DNA from: an uncultured SAR86 cluster bacterium
GTDB lineage: Bacteria > Pseudomonadota > Gammaproteobacteria > Magnimaribacterales > AG-339-G14
Assembly: GCA_902561325.1 (NCBI GenBank)
Contig: CACEOL010000011.1
Location: 1 to 36,904 of the forward strand
Length of the DNA: 36,904 bases
Reading direction: 5' to 3'
Every line of letters starts with the position of its first letter. Position 1 is the first letter of the stretch. A program made the position numbers and the translations under genes. Below are positions 1 to 7,905 of the stretch, in pieces. The notes beneath the pieces are model-generated. The model made no database searches, had not been told where the DNA came from, and saw only the letters and a list, made by a program, of their open reading frames with translations.

Positions 1-800
1 GTTGTAAGTCCCCAAGCTAAATCGCATAAAGGGTCTCCGATGGTTGCCATCTCCCAGTCAAGTAAACTTTTTACCTGAAAATCTTCAAAAAGTACGTTTC
101 CTATCCTTGAGTCTCCCCAACAAAGTTTTTTTGGATTTGGGCTCAAAGGAAGATTTTCAGATAGCCAAAGAAGAACTTCTTCTAAAAATGCATTCGCTTC
201 TCCATCCATGCCCCATTCCATGAATGATTTGTAGTATTGAAGATCAGACTGCAGATGCGAGCTTTCATTACTTCTCTTATCAATCATACTCAATTCTAAA
301 TCCTCATAATTTATTTTATGAAAAGATGCTAAGTTTTCTAACCAACCAATCCAAACTGATCTAATTTGATCTGAAGAAGCTTTCCCCATCATACCTTCAG
401 GATCCATGTGGTATGGCGGATTATCGGAAGGTGCCTCTCCGCTGACATATTTCATGACATAAAATTCTGATCCAATGATTTCTTCATTTTGTTCAGAAAA
501 TAAAATTTCCGGTACAGGAAATTTAAGTTTTCTTAATTGATTCATGATTTCTACTTGCAACCCAAGATTATATTCAGGAAATACTTGAAAACCGGTTGGC
601 TTTATTCTCAAGACTATATCTTCATCAACGTTTTTACCTAAGATTTTGCAAGAGAAAGTTTCATTTGAAAAACCGCTCGCTTCTGATGATTCGTGCGGCT
701 GGATAGAAATATTTTGTTTCTTATAACGCTCTTTCGTTTCGAGCCAGCTTTTAAAAATTGATAATTTTTTTTGGAAATTTTTTTCTGAAGAAATAGGCAT
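1..800 (-). CDS. APH-family phosphotransferase, C-terminus cut by window edge
   Basis: Reading from the ATG at 800 towards the left edge gives 266 residues with no stop, so the gene is partial at its 3' end. The kinase-like fold is shown by GDSRIGN near residues 229-235 (the APH catalytic loop, usually HGDxxxxN, here preceded by Trp instead of His) and LLDWEMATIGDP near 246-257 (the metal-binding DFD/DxE equivalent). The N-terminal lobe carries a typical VPEILFSE hinge region near 96-103. This aminoglycoside-phosphotransferase-like subgroup is common beside acyl-CoA metabolism genes in actinobacteria and marine proteobacteria; its substrate is unknown, and antibiotic resistance should not be assumed. 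It starts 2 bases after the stop of the RDRSWGVRP protein gene, so the two are almost certainly cotranscribed. Family assignment is firm; substrate is not. Confidence 0.88.
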   Translation of the reverse strand, partial: MPISSEKNFQKKLSIFKSWLETKERYKKQNISIQPHESSEASGFSNETFSCKILGKNVDEDIVLRIKPTGFQVFPEYNLGLQVEIMNQLRKLKFPVPEILFSEQNEEIIGSEFYVMKYVSGEAPSDNPPYHMDPEGMMGKASSDQIRSVWIGWLENLASFHKINYEDLELSMIDKRSNESSHLQSDLQYYKSFMEWGMDGEANAFLEEVLLWLSENLPLSPNPKKLCWGDSRIGNVLFEDFQVKSLLDWEMATIGDPLCDLAWGLT

Positions 801-802
801 TA

Positions 803-1900
803 TTAGGGTTTATCGAAAAGATCTTTAAACCCACTAGGATCGTGAGGTCCCAAAAACAATTGTTCTAATACACCTCGACCTTGAAGCTCTTTTTCTGGAG
901 TCTTAAGCTTAACTTCACACAATGATTGAATATGAAGAAATGGCGGATCTTGTGGATCATCGTTTAAATCATAGGTGTCATAGTGAGTTTCTAATTCTCC
1001 TTTGAATTGACCATGGCCCCAATCAGGGTGCATGTACCCTAAACCACACATAAACATATTCACTTTAGGCATAATTTGAAATTCAAACAAATCTTCTTGT
1101 GAAGTTTTTAAGTTCAAAGATAACGATTCAACTCTTCTTGTTTTGGGCTTATAAGAAATAGACTTTTGATGTGAAACAAAATTGGATTGTTCCTTTCCGT
1201 CATCGAATTGAATTTTTGCGAAAGCATTATCAGCTTCTCCTTTTTCGTTATCTATGTAATAAATATGTGTAGCTAACTCATCAAAATGAACAGGAGCCCA
1301 AAGCCAAAAAAATTGGGGCATTTCAAAAGGCACCATAGGTTGACTATCTCCTGCACCAACAGGTCTAACACCCCAAGATCTATCTCTAGTTCCTATAAAC
1401 TCTTTTGGCGATATTTTGACAACTTCATCTTTTATTTTAATTTCCCCAGACCAATTTCCATGCTGAGTTAGTCTGCAGGTATCCATAATTTTTCTAGGAC
1501 CATTAAAAAGAGTCATATTTGGCTCCTGCATGGGTTCAAATCTTTTGGTGAATTCTAGCTTTGCTGTAATATCTGAATCATTTTTTGAAACTTCAACGGA
1601 AAGTTTTTCTAGAGGCTCAAGAACTTTAACTTCTATAGGACCCACTCTTGTATTTAATCTTTCTAGGCCTAAAATTCTTGAAGATCTAATATTATGTTGC
1701 TTTCCATCAAATGCTAGAGTGAAAGAAGCATCCATAATATTCAAATTGGGATACAGACAAAGTACGGCAGCAAAATAAAAATCATCTTTTTTGGAATATC
1801 CATTAAAAAAATAACGATCGTAAAAATTTCTTTCTGTACCAACTTCTGAAACAGGATGAGGTAGTTGGTGAATTGGATAGTCGTCTGCTTTAGTAATCAT
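803..1900 (-). CDS. conserved protein with RDRSWGVRP motif (DUF7064/7065-like)
   Basis: A 365-residue soluble protein without signal peptide or membrane segment. The landmark is a strongly conserved-looking block IGTRDRSWGVRPVG near residues 169-182, followed by an aromatic-rich FFWLWAPVHFD stretch and a second half rich in beta strands. I recognise this pattern from uncharacterised proteins encoded next to APH-type phosphotransferases, in DUF7064/DUF7065-type families with a CrtC/lipocalin-like beta fold; the fold statement is recalled knowledge, not derived here. The gene lies 13 bases after the CIA30-domain gene and 2 bases before the phosphotransferase start, which supports a joint role with the latter. 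Biochemical function unknown. Confidence 0.72.
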   Translation of the reverse strand: MITKADDYPIHQLPHPVSEVGTERNFYDRYFFNGYSKKDDFYFAAVLCLYPNLNIMDASFTLAFDGKQHNIRSSRILGLERLNTRVGPIEVKVLEPLEKLSVEVSKNDSDITAKLEFTKRFEPMQEPNMTLFNGPRKIMDTCRLTQHGNWSGEIKIKDEVVKISPKEFIGTRDRSWGVRPVGAGDSQPMVPFEMPQFFWLWAPVHFDELATHIYYIDNEKGEADNAFAKIQFDDGKEQSNFVSHQKSISYKPKTRRVESLSLNLKTSQEDLFEFQIMPKVNMFMCGLGYMHPDWGHGQFKGELETHYDTYDLNDDPQDPPFLHIQSLCEVKLKTPEKELQGRGVLEQLFLGPHDPSGFKDLFDKP

Positions 1901-1913
1901 CTTTTTGATTTAA

Positions 1914-2456
1914 TTATTTAGAAAAACTCATCGAAGCTATATCAATGTCCATATCAAAATCCCTTCCAGAAGCTTCAACGCCAATAAGTTTTATTTTTTT
2001 AGGGTTAAGATTCCTTTTTTTTGGGCTTTTATTACTGTAACGAATGAATTCAGTGAATTCAATTTCAAAATCTTGCCATTCACTAGTGACTTCAAATTCA
2101 CCGAGATATCTCACCCATGGAAAGATTGATCCTTTGGTTTTTATATGAATAAAATATTTTTCATTATTTCCTCGTGCCTTGAATCTAACTTTGGAAAAGT
2201 GACTTAAATTATTTGCATCAATTTCTTTCCTAAACATTAAAAACCCTCCGCCATCGGTAGAAACATTTCCTTGTGCAGAGATAAAATCAAAATTTTCGTT
2301 AGTAGATTCTTTTAATGCCATGGAACCATCAGATTTACCTCCCATGACCTGATCTTTTACAAAACGCCAAGCATCTATATCGATATTTTTTTTGGGCAGA
2401 ATTTCAAAAGAAAGCATATTAAAAGACAAAAAGATTAATAAAAAATATTTCAACAT
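1914..2456 (-). CDS. exported CIA30/NDUFAF1-domain protein
   Basis: A 180-residue protein beginning with a hydrophobic signal-like segment (MLKYFLLIFLSFNMLSF), then WRFVKDQVMGGKSDG near residues 31-45, which is the hallmark start of the CIA30 domain (complex I intermediate-associated protein 30 family). Later blocks fit the same galactose-binding-like beta sandwich: STDGGGFLMFRKEI, FKARGN, and the terminal LIGVEASGRDFDMDIDIAS. In eukaryotes the family assists complex I assembly; bacterial members are mostly uncharacterised and often secreted, so a complex I role is not implied. It sits 3 bases downstream of the peptide deformylase gene and is probably cotranscribed with it. Confidence 0.82.
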   Translation of the reverse strand: MLKYFLLIFLSFNMLSFEILPKKNIDIDAWRFVKDQVMGGKSDGSMALKESTNENFDFISAQGNVSTDGGGFLMFRKEIDANNLSHFSKVRFKARGNNEKYFIHIKTKGSIFPWVRYLGEFEVTSEWQDFEIEFTEFIRYSNKSPKKRNLNPKKIKLIGVEASGRDFDMDIDIASMSFSK

Positions 2457-2459
2457 AAT

Positions 2460-3020
2460 TTAGTCTAAAAGTTCTTCCGAGGCTATGTTAGTTAATTCTT
2501 CTTCAAAAACTAAGTCCTTTGTAGAATTAAGTCTATCCACATACAAAAATCCAAATAAATGATCAAGCTCGTGTTGAAATACGGTTGCTAAAAAATCTTC
2601 AACTACTACTTCTTTTTCATCGGCATTTTCATTTAAATAATTAATTTTAAGCTTTCGAGGCCTTTCAACGTATCCTCTTAAACCAGGAACGCTAAGACAG
2701 CCTTCCCAGAAGCCTTGTTTTTGTTCATCAATTACTTCTAATTTTGGATTAAATATGACGAATTCTTCAGAATTTTCTAAATTATCGTATCTTTCTGAGT
2801 TGCTTTCCAATTTTATGACGGCTAATTGGATAGATATTCCTATTTGAGGCGCAGCCAAGCCAATTCCGCCGGCTTTTTTCATAACATCCCACATTTTAGG
2901 AATTAATTTCTGTATTTGAGAAGATAAAATTTCTTCCTTGCTTAGTTCTTTAGCTGTCAGCCTTAAAATAGGATTACCTAATTTTAAAATTTTGAAGTCA
3001 TTTTCAGAGATTTTTGTCAT
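2460..3020 (-). CDS. def: peptide deformylase
   Basis: Removes the formyl group from the N-terminal methionine of nascent proteins. All three family motifs are present: GIGLAAPQ at residues 52-59, EGCLS at 106-110 with the metal ligand Cys108, and HELDH at 150-154 with metal ligands His150 and His154 and catalytic Glu151. Length (186 aa) is normal. The usual Asn after the HExxH motif (HLNG) is Phe (HLFG), a mild divergence. The gene leads a minus-strand run with the CIA30, RDRSWGVRP and phosphotransferase genes and is not next to fmt, the common partner, so this may be an accessory paralogue rather than the housekeeping copy. Confidence 0.93.
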   Translation of the reverse strand: MTKISENDFKILKLGNPILRLTAKELSKEEILSSQIQKLIPKMWDVMKKAGGIGLAAPQIGISIQLAVIKLESNSERYDNLENSEEFVIFNPKLEVIDEQKQGFWEGCLSVPGLRGYVERPRKLKINYLNENADEKEVVVEDFLATVFQHELDHLFGFLYVDRLNSTKDLVFEEELTNIASEELLD

Positions 3021-3062
3021 AAAAATACCTAATTATATTGTTAAATTTAGCTTTCACTAAAA

Positions 3063-3091
3063 TTGACTTAAGTTTTTAAAGGTCTTAAACT
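3063..3091 (+). promoter_or_regulatory. sigma-70-type promoter of the lipoprotein gene
   Basis: TTGACT at 3063-3068 and TAAACT at 3086-3091 are separated by exactly 17 bases and sit about 40 bases upstream of the lipoprotein ATG at 3134, which has AGGAGA at 3120-3125 as ribosome binding site. The -35 box matches 5 of 6 consensus bases and the -10 box 4 of 6. It lies in the divergent gap between def and the lipoprotein gene. Confidence 0.5.
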
Positions 3092-3133
3092 TGCCGTCGT
3101 AAAGGCATATTAAGTGTCTTAGGAGAATTATCA

Positions 3134-3625
3134 ATGATTTTAAATAATTTAAAAAACTTATTTGGTCAATTTTTAAAACTTGTAGCTTCAGTAGCTTTAT
3201 TAGTTTTAGTTGGTTGTTCAAGCACTCCTTTTATGCAGAACAATATTGTTGCAACAAAATATCTTTTGGATAATTTTGTTGAAGATGCTGGTGGAAAAGG
3301 ACAAATAAATGCTGAAACTTATCATTGGGAAGTAGATGCTACAGCATTAGGTTGTGCTGAACTTCAAGCTGAAAGAATCAGGCATTCTGCTTTAATTGAT
3401 GGTGTTGCAGAAAAAGTAATTGAAAATTCATCTAGATCTACTAGTTATGCATTATATGGACTTGAAATGCATGATCCTTCTGCAGGTACAAGTTTTATTG
3501 GTGTTAAATCTACAGGATTAAATCCTGAGGTTGCGGAGTATAGAAAATTAAAATTAGCTGTAGAAAAGTTAAAATCCGCTTCGATTGACAAATGTACTTC
3601 TGCTGAAGTAATGAGAACTCCCTAA
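3134..3625 (+). CDS. putative lipoprotein of unknown function
   Basis: A 163-residue protein with a charged N-terminus, a hydrophobic core (VASVALLVLV) and the lipobox LVGC with the lipidated Cys at residue 28, so it should be a membrane-anchored lipoprotein. SerSer follows the Cys, giving no Asp retention signal, so outer-membrane sorting is expected. The mature part contains two further Cys (in LGCAEL and DKCTSAE) that could form a disulfide. I do not recognise a domain. Codons end strongly in A or T and the gene has a good promoter and Shine-Dalgarno sequence, hinting at solid expression. It is monocistronic: divergent from def and convergent with the carboxyltransferase gene. Confidence 0.82.
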   Translation: MILNNLKNLFGQFLKLVASVALLVLVGCSSTPFMQNNIVATKYLLDNFVEDAGGKGQINAETYHWEVDATALGCAELQAERIRHSALIDGVAEKVIENSSRSTSYALYGLEMHDPSAGTSFIGVKSTGLNPEVAEYRKLKLAVEKLKSASIDKCTSAEVMRTP

Positions 3626-3638
3626 TTAAGGGAAAAAT

Positions 3639-5153
3639 TTAACCAGTTTCCAAAGCTTTTAAAATTATCGACCTAGTTTCTGCTGGGTCGATAACTGCAT
3701 CAATTTCTAATTGAGTGGCAGCCTCTAAAGCCTTTCCAGCGTCATACATTTTTTGAACGAGTTTATTGAATAATTCTTCTCTTTCCTTATCATCTTCAAT
3801 TGCCTCCAGCTCTTTCTTGTAGCCTAGTTTGACTGCGCCCTCTAAACCCATTCCACCGAACTCTCCTGTCGGCCAAGAAGCTGTGAAAATGGGTATATAA
3901 AAACTTCCTCCAACCATAGCCATCGCGCCCAATCCATAGCCTTTTCTTAAAAAGATTGCTACCAGAGGAACTGAGATGTTTGCTCCTGAATTAAAAAGGC
4001 TGCCCATTTTTCTTACAGCACCCTCTCTTTCGCTATCAACGCCAACCATAAAACCAGGAGTGTCTGCTAGAGAAACTATTGGAAGATTGTGTTCGTTACA
4101 AATTGAAATGAACTGCCCAGCTTTTTCGGCTGAGATTGCATCAACAGCTCCACCTAAGTGCTGACAATCATTTGCAATAAGAGCCACTGGCTTACCCTCT
4201 AATCTTATAAACCCAGTAATTACACTTCGACCATAAATTTTTCTTACTTCTAAAAAAGAATCTTTATCGGCAATGGTTTCAATAATATCTCTAACCGAGT
4301 AAGCCATTCTTCTATTTTCTGGAATGAGATTTCTTAAAATCGATTGGTCCTTAGTTTCCCATTTATTAAGACTTCCCTGAAAGTAAGAAAGTAATTTCTT
4401 CGCAAAACTTGTTGCATCAGCTTCATCCTCTGCAAGATAATCAATAACACCCAATTTTTCTTGTTCTTCAGCTGGACCAATATCTTTTGGATTTACCTTG
4501 CCAAGTCCTCCTCCTTCTATCATTGCAGGACCTGCCATACCCAACCAAGAGTTTTTTGTAGAAATACAAAAATCAGCAGTTCCAAATAATGCAGCATTAC
4601 CAGCGAAACAATATCCATTGTTGACAGCAATTCTTAGGCTTTTTCCTTTTAATTTGGCCCAATTACTGAAGGAAGGAATTTGCAATCCAGCAAATTGAAC
4701 ATGCACGTCAGTATCTCCTGGCCTTCCTCCGCCGCCTTCTGTATACATTACGACAGGTAAATTCTGTTTTTCAGCCGTCTCGCAAATCCTATCTAATTTT
4801 TTATGGTGATAATAACCTTGGGTTCCTGCCAAGACTGAATAGTCATTGATTATTATTGCTGAAAGAGCTTCTTTATCATCTAAGATTTCACTATTAATTT
4901 TCCCAAATCCAGTAATTATTCCATCTGCAGCCGTTTCAGTTCTTAACTCTTCAAGTTCTCTTCTACTTTTTTGTGCAGCGATAGCAAGTTGACCGTATTC
5001 TACAAATGAATCTTTATCAACTAAGTGATCAAGATTTTCTCTAGCCGTTCTGTACCCTTTTTCGTATCTCTTCTGTCTAGCAACTTCCCTTTCTTCATCT
5101 AGGGTTTTAGATAATCTATTGTGAAGTTCTATAAGCTCTGATCTTTCTGACAT
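3639..5153 (-). CDS. acyl-CoA carboxylase carboxyltransferase (beta) subunit
   Basis: A 504-residue carboxyltransferase of the acetyl/propionyl-CoA carboxylase beta family, which transfers the carboxyl group from carboxybiotin to an acyl-CoA. Visible features are the N-terminal helical segment (ARQKRYEKGYRTAREN), the first crotonase-like half with EGGGGRPGD and GNAALFGTADF, and the second half with LIANDCQHLGGAVDA, LADTPGFMVG and MAMVGGSFY. Family length is typical. The gene begins on the base after the ATP-dependent acyl-CoA ligase stop codon, implying the two act on the same CoA ester. No biotin carboxylase or biotin-carrier gene is present in the window, so the partner subunit must be encoded elsewhere. 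Which acyl-CoA it uses cannot be read from the sequence. Confidence 0.87.
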   Translation of the reverse strand: MSERSELIELHNRLSKTLDEEREVARQKRYEKGYRTARENLDHLVDKDSFVEYGQLAIAAQKSRRELEELRTETAADGIITGFGKINSEILDDKEALSAIIINDYSVLAGTQGYYHHKKLDRICETAEKQNLPVVMYTEGGGGRPGDTDVHVQFAGLQIPSFSNWAKLKGKSLRIAVNNGYCFAGNAALFGTADFCISTKNSWLGMAGPAMIEGGGLGKVNPKDIGPAEEQEKLGVIDYLAEDEADATSFAKKLLSYFQGSLNKWETKDQSILRNLIPENRRMAYSVRDIIETIADKDSFLEVRKIYGRSVITGFIRLEGKPVALIANDCQHLGGAVDAISAEKAGQFISICNEHNLPIVSLADTPGFMVGVDSEREGAVRKMGSLFNSGANISVPLVAIFLRKGYGLGAMAMVGGSFYIPIFTASWPTGEFGGMGLEGAVKLGYKKELEAIEDDKEREELFNKLVQKMYDAGKALEAATQLEIDAVIDPAETRSIILKALETG

Positions 5154-6695
5154 TTAAGATATCGCAGGGGCTGATTTTCCTAGTTTATTTTCTCGTAAAG
5201 TTCTTTTCAAAACTTTCCCTGTAGCGTTTCTTGGTAAAGCTTCGATGAACTCTACACTTTTTGGTATTTTAAATTTTGCTAAGTTTTTAAGACAATGATT
5301 AATGATATCTTCACTAGATAAATTTTCATTAGGTTTCAGAACAATAAAAGCAAGGCCAACTTCTCCCCACTTATCATCAGGTATGCCTATAATTGCAGCT
5401 TCAGAAATCTCAGGTAATTGATAAAGCACATTTTCCACTTCAGCTGGATACACATTTTCACCTCCAGAAATGTACATATCCTTTTGACGATCAACAATGT
5501 AAATAAAACCTTCATCATCCATTTGTGCGGCATCACCTGTCTTTAACCAACCATCTACAAAAGAGTTTTTAGTAGCCTCCTCATTATTCCAATATCCTGG
5601 TGTGATATTTGGACCCTTAATAAGAATTTCTCCTACTTCACCTCGATTTACTTCATTACCTTTTTCATCGACTATTTTTACCTCTGTATGTAACAGAGGT
5701 TTTCCTGCTGAGCCAATTTTTCTTGCAGCATCATCACCAGATAATCCAATTCCACCAGGGCTGGTTTCTGTCATACCCCAACCTTGCCATAGTTCTACAC
5801 CCTTGTTTTGCCAAGTCTCAATGATGATTTCAGCGCATGGTGCTCCACCTACGCCTGCTCCTTCTATTCTTGAAAAATCTGTAGTGGAAAAATTTGGATG
5901 TTGCATCATAAACTGAAAAGGTGCAGGCACAGCAAAAAAGTGCGTAATTCCAAAATCAGGATTATTAATAATTTCCAAGGCTTTTCCTGGGTCAAACTCT
6001 TTCATCAGAACAATTTGTCCGCCATTATGCAAAATTGGATTTGCATAACAGTTCATTCCACCTGTATGAAATAACGGTAAGACAACAAGCTGAATTGTTT
6101 TGTCAGTAATTCTTGCTGTTGCTCCTAAATTTACAGTATTAAAAAATTGCATTTGATGATTAATCATAGCGCCCTTAGGGTGGCCAGTTGTTCCAGAGGT
6201 ATACATCAACATAATTAAGTCATCATGGTTACTCTCTACGATTTCAAAATCATTATTTTCTAAAATAGCCGTTTCATATTCACTGCCATAATTGTTCTCT
6301 TCTATCATTAAAGAATATTTTATTTCGCAATCTCTTATTAATTCTTGAGCAATAGCTTTAAACTCAATAGTGTAAATCAAGCACATTGGGTCACTATCAT
6401 TGAGAATATATTCAAGCTCAGGCTTGGTTAGCCTCCAGTTTAGTGGTAACTCAACACCGCCAATTTTTCCACAAGCAAATTCAAGTTCAAAAACTTCGGC
6501 GCAGTTATGGGCTAAAATCGCGACTCGATCCCCTTTTTTCAACCCTTTTTTTTGCAACCACCCCGCTAATGATTTAGATCTTTGATTTAATTCATGGTAA
6601 GAGGTTTCTCGACCATTTGAAATTTCTTTGATAGCAATTTTTTTTGGCCTGAAGTTAGATTGATACTCTACCCAATCGTAATATTTTACAGTCAT
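5154..6695 (-). CDS. AMP-forming acyl-CoA synthetase
   Basis: A 513-residue ANL-superfamily ligase that activates a carboxylic acid to its CoA thioester through an acyl-adenylate. The P-loop-like A3 motif is YTSGTTGHPKG at residues 165-175; GWGMTETSP is the A5 motif, YISGGENVYPAEVE the A8 hinge region, and the C-terminal PRNATGKVLKR carries the catalytic Lys near residue 494. Length fits medium/long-chain fatty-acid or aromatic-acid CoA ligases; the substrate is not predictable. It is the first gene of a pair with the carboxyltransferase, with no bases between stop and start, so activation of an acid and carboxylation of its CoA ester may be consecutive steps. Confidence 0.9.
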   Translation of the reverse strand: MTVKYYDWVEYQSNFRPKKIAIKEISNGRETSYHELNQRSKSLAGWLQKKGLKKGDRVAILAHNCAEVFELEFACGKIGGVELPLNWRLTKPELEYILNDSDPMCLIYTIEFKAIAQELIRDCEIKYSLMIEENNYGSEYETAILENNDFEIVESNHDDLIMLMYTSGTTGHPKGAMINHQMQFFNTVNLGATARITDKTIQLVVLPLFHTGGMNCYANPILHNGGQIVLMKEFDPGKALEIINNPDFGITHFFAVPAPFQFMMQHPNFSTTDFSRIEGAGVGGAPCAEIIIETWQNKGVELWQGWGMTETSPGGIGLSGDDAARKIGSAGKPLLHTEVKIVDEKGNEVNRGEVGEILIKGPNITPGYWNNEEATKNSFVDGWLKTGDAAQMDDEGFIYIVDRQKDMYISGGENVYPAEVENVLYQLPEISEAAIIGIPDDKWGEVGLAFIVLKPNENLSSEDIINHCLKNLAKFKIPKSVEFIEALPRNATGKVLKRTLRENKLGKSAPAIS

Positions 6696-6873
6696 TATTT
6701 ATCTACATTTATGAAAATCAGTGGCTTAACTATGCTTCAAATAAATTGAGGATGCAATAATTTAGAAGAGAATTAATTTGTAATAAAAAAAAATTTTTTA
6801 ATAATTTTTATATAAAGGTATAAGCAAAAATTACGAATTGATTGTCTATTATATATATCCCCTAAGAGATGAA
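6696..6873. promoter_or_regulatory. divergent intergenic region
   Basis: This 178-base very AT-rich gap separates the minus-strand acyl-CoA ligase start from the plus-strand 35-residue ORF and must hold promoters for both directions. On the plus strand TATTAT at 6847-6852 is a fair -10 box 22 bases before the ATG, but I see no convincing -35 box for it. On the minus strand only weak boxes are visible. No RNA gene or hairpin-plus-T-run was found. Confidence 0.35.
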
Positions 6874-6981
6874 ATGATTAGTGAATATTTAAAATCAGTT
6901 TGGAATTTTTGTAGAGAATACCCTTTTTATGCAGTTGCCTTTTTCTATGGTGGCTACTTAATAGGTGTTGTCTACTTTTAG
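6874..6981 (+). CDS. 35-residue single-pass membrane miniprotein
   Basis: An ORF of 35 codons starts with ATG at 6874, five bases after AAGAG (6864-6868) as a Shine-Dalgarno-like element, and stops with TAG at 6979-6981, directly against the PhyH stop on the other strand. The product has a short amphipathic N-terminus with one Lys, one Arg and two Glu, then an uninterrupted hydrophobic stretch FYAVAFFYGGYLIGVVYF that would span a membrane, with only the stop codon after it. An overlapping ATG at 6869 gives only two codons. In a genome this compact, an intergenic ORF filling its gap exactly and encoding a clean transmembrane helix is likely to be real. Function unknown; no homologue recognised. 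Confidence 0.55.
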   Translation: MISEYLKSVWNFCREYPFYAVAFFYGGYLIGVVYF

Positions 6982-7875
6982 CTATTTTGTAGATTTTTGA
7001 ACCAGTTCTTTAGGATCTGGGATTGCAGAGTACTCGTCAAAAGCTCTATCTTTGAACATGTTTTCTGGTGAAACAGACTCATATTCTGCATTTTTATCTA
7101 ACGGGTCAGAATAAAAACCCAGTACGTAACCTCCCTTAGAATATCCTATTAAAGATCTTATTTCAGGAGAAATATCCTTTGCAATCTCAGGAGGACACGA
7201 TAGATATTGATTTTCTTCCTGGCGTAGCCAATTAAGAGCATAATGAAGAAAAACTCCGGTTCGAATATCATTTTTTGAAATATTTTCTCCTCCCCCATGC
7301 AATACAGTTCCAGTATAAAGAAGTACCGATCCGGCTTTCATTTCAGCATAAGCTACTTCATCATCATTAGGAATTCGGTCTTTTTCCCAGAGATGAGATC
7401 CAGGAACAATCTGCGTAGCTCCATTTTCCCTGGTAAAATCTGTTACTGCCCAAATGGTACTCATGAGTGGTTCAACTTTTCTAGGTAAATAACCGCCCCA
7501 AATTCCTCTATCTCTATGGAGAATTTGTTTACTTTCTCCTGGGCCAATACTTACTGCAGAAGTGAAATGTAGTTGATAGCCATCGCAGTAAGGAGATAAA
7601 TATTTTTCAGAAACTTCATTGATTAAAGGATTTAATGCTAATTCTCTACAGGCTTCAGATCTTGCAATTAATGCCCCAACTCTTTTAGTTTTGAATCCAG
7701 TAAACTCATCTCTACCAAAAACATCATTTTTTAGATACGGCTTAAGATCTTGATTGATTCTAGAAATATCGTCTGAGTGCAAGAGGTTATCAATTATCAC
7801 TCCAGCATCCTTATTTAGAACATCGATAATTTCTTCCGAAGAAGCCGAATTTGAGAGGTGAACTAAATCAGCCAT
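6982..7875 (-). CDS. phytanoyl-CoA dioxygenase (PhyH) family protein
   Basis: A 297-residue Fe(II)/2-oxoglutarate-dependent oxygenase. The facial triad is visible: His120 and Asp122 in LHRDRG, and distal His193 in VLHGGGEN; Arg205 in IRTGVFLHY is the expected 2-oxoglutarate anchor. The spacing and the PGSHLW motif fit PhyH rather than other oxygenase classes. Members hydroxylate phytanoyl-CoA, but marine bacteria carry many paralogues with unknown substrates such as ectoine, phosphonates and alkyl chains, so only the chemistry is firm. It is the last gene of a minus-strand unit with the VOC protein and the outer-membrane protein (gaps of 16 and 30 bases), and ends against the 35-residue ORF. 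Confidence 0.9.
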   Translation of the reverse strand: MADLVHLSNSASSEEIIDVLNKDAGVIIDNLLHSDDISRINQDLKPYLKNDVFGRDEFTGFKTKRVGALIARSEACRELALNPLINEVSEKYLSPYCDGYQLHFTSAVSIGPGESKQILHRDRGIWGGYLPRKVEPLMSTIWAVTDFTRENGATQIVPGSHLWEKDRIPNDDEVAYAEMKAGSVLLYTGTVLHGGGENISKNDIRTGVFLHYALNWLRQEENQYLSCPPEIAKDISPEIRSLIGYSKGGYVLGFYSDPLDKNAEYESVSPENMFKDRAFDEYSAIPDPKELVQKSTK

Positions 7876-7905
7876 CCAAGAAATATACTATTAAAAGCGA
7901 AAAAC

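Noticed and set aside
3619-3633. TCCCTAATTAAGGGA hairpin between the convergent lipoprotein and carboxyltransferase genes
   Set aside because: A five-base stem without a T run on either strand is too weak for a Rho-independent terminator; it also contains the lipoprotein stop codon.
7258-7266. GGTTCGAAT, resembling a tRNA T-loop
   Set aside because: It lies inside the PhyH coding sequence and no acceptor, D or anticodon arms can be formed around it.
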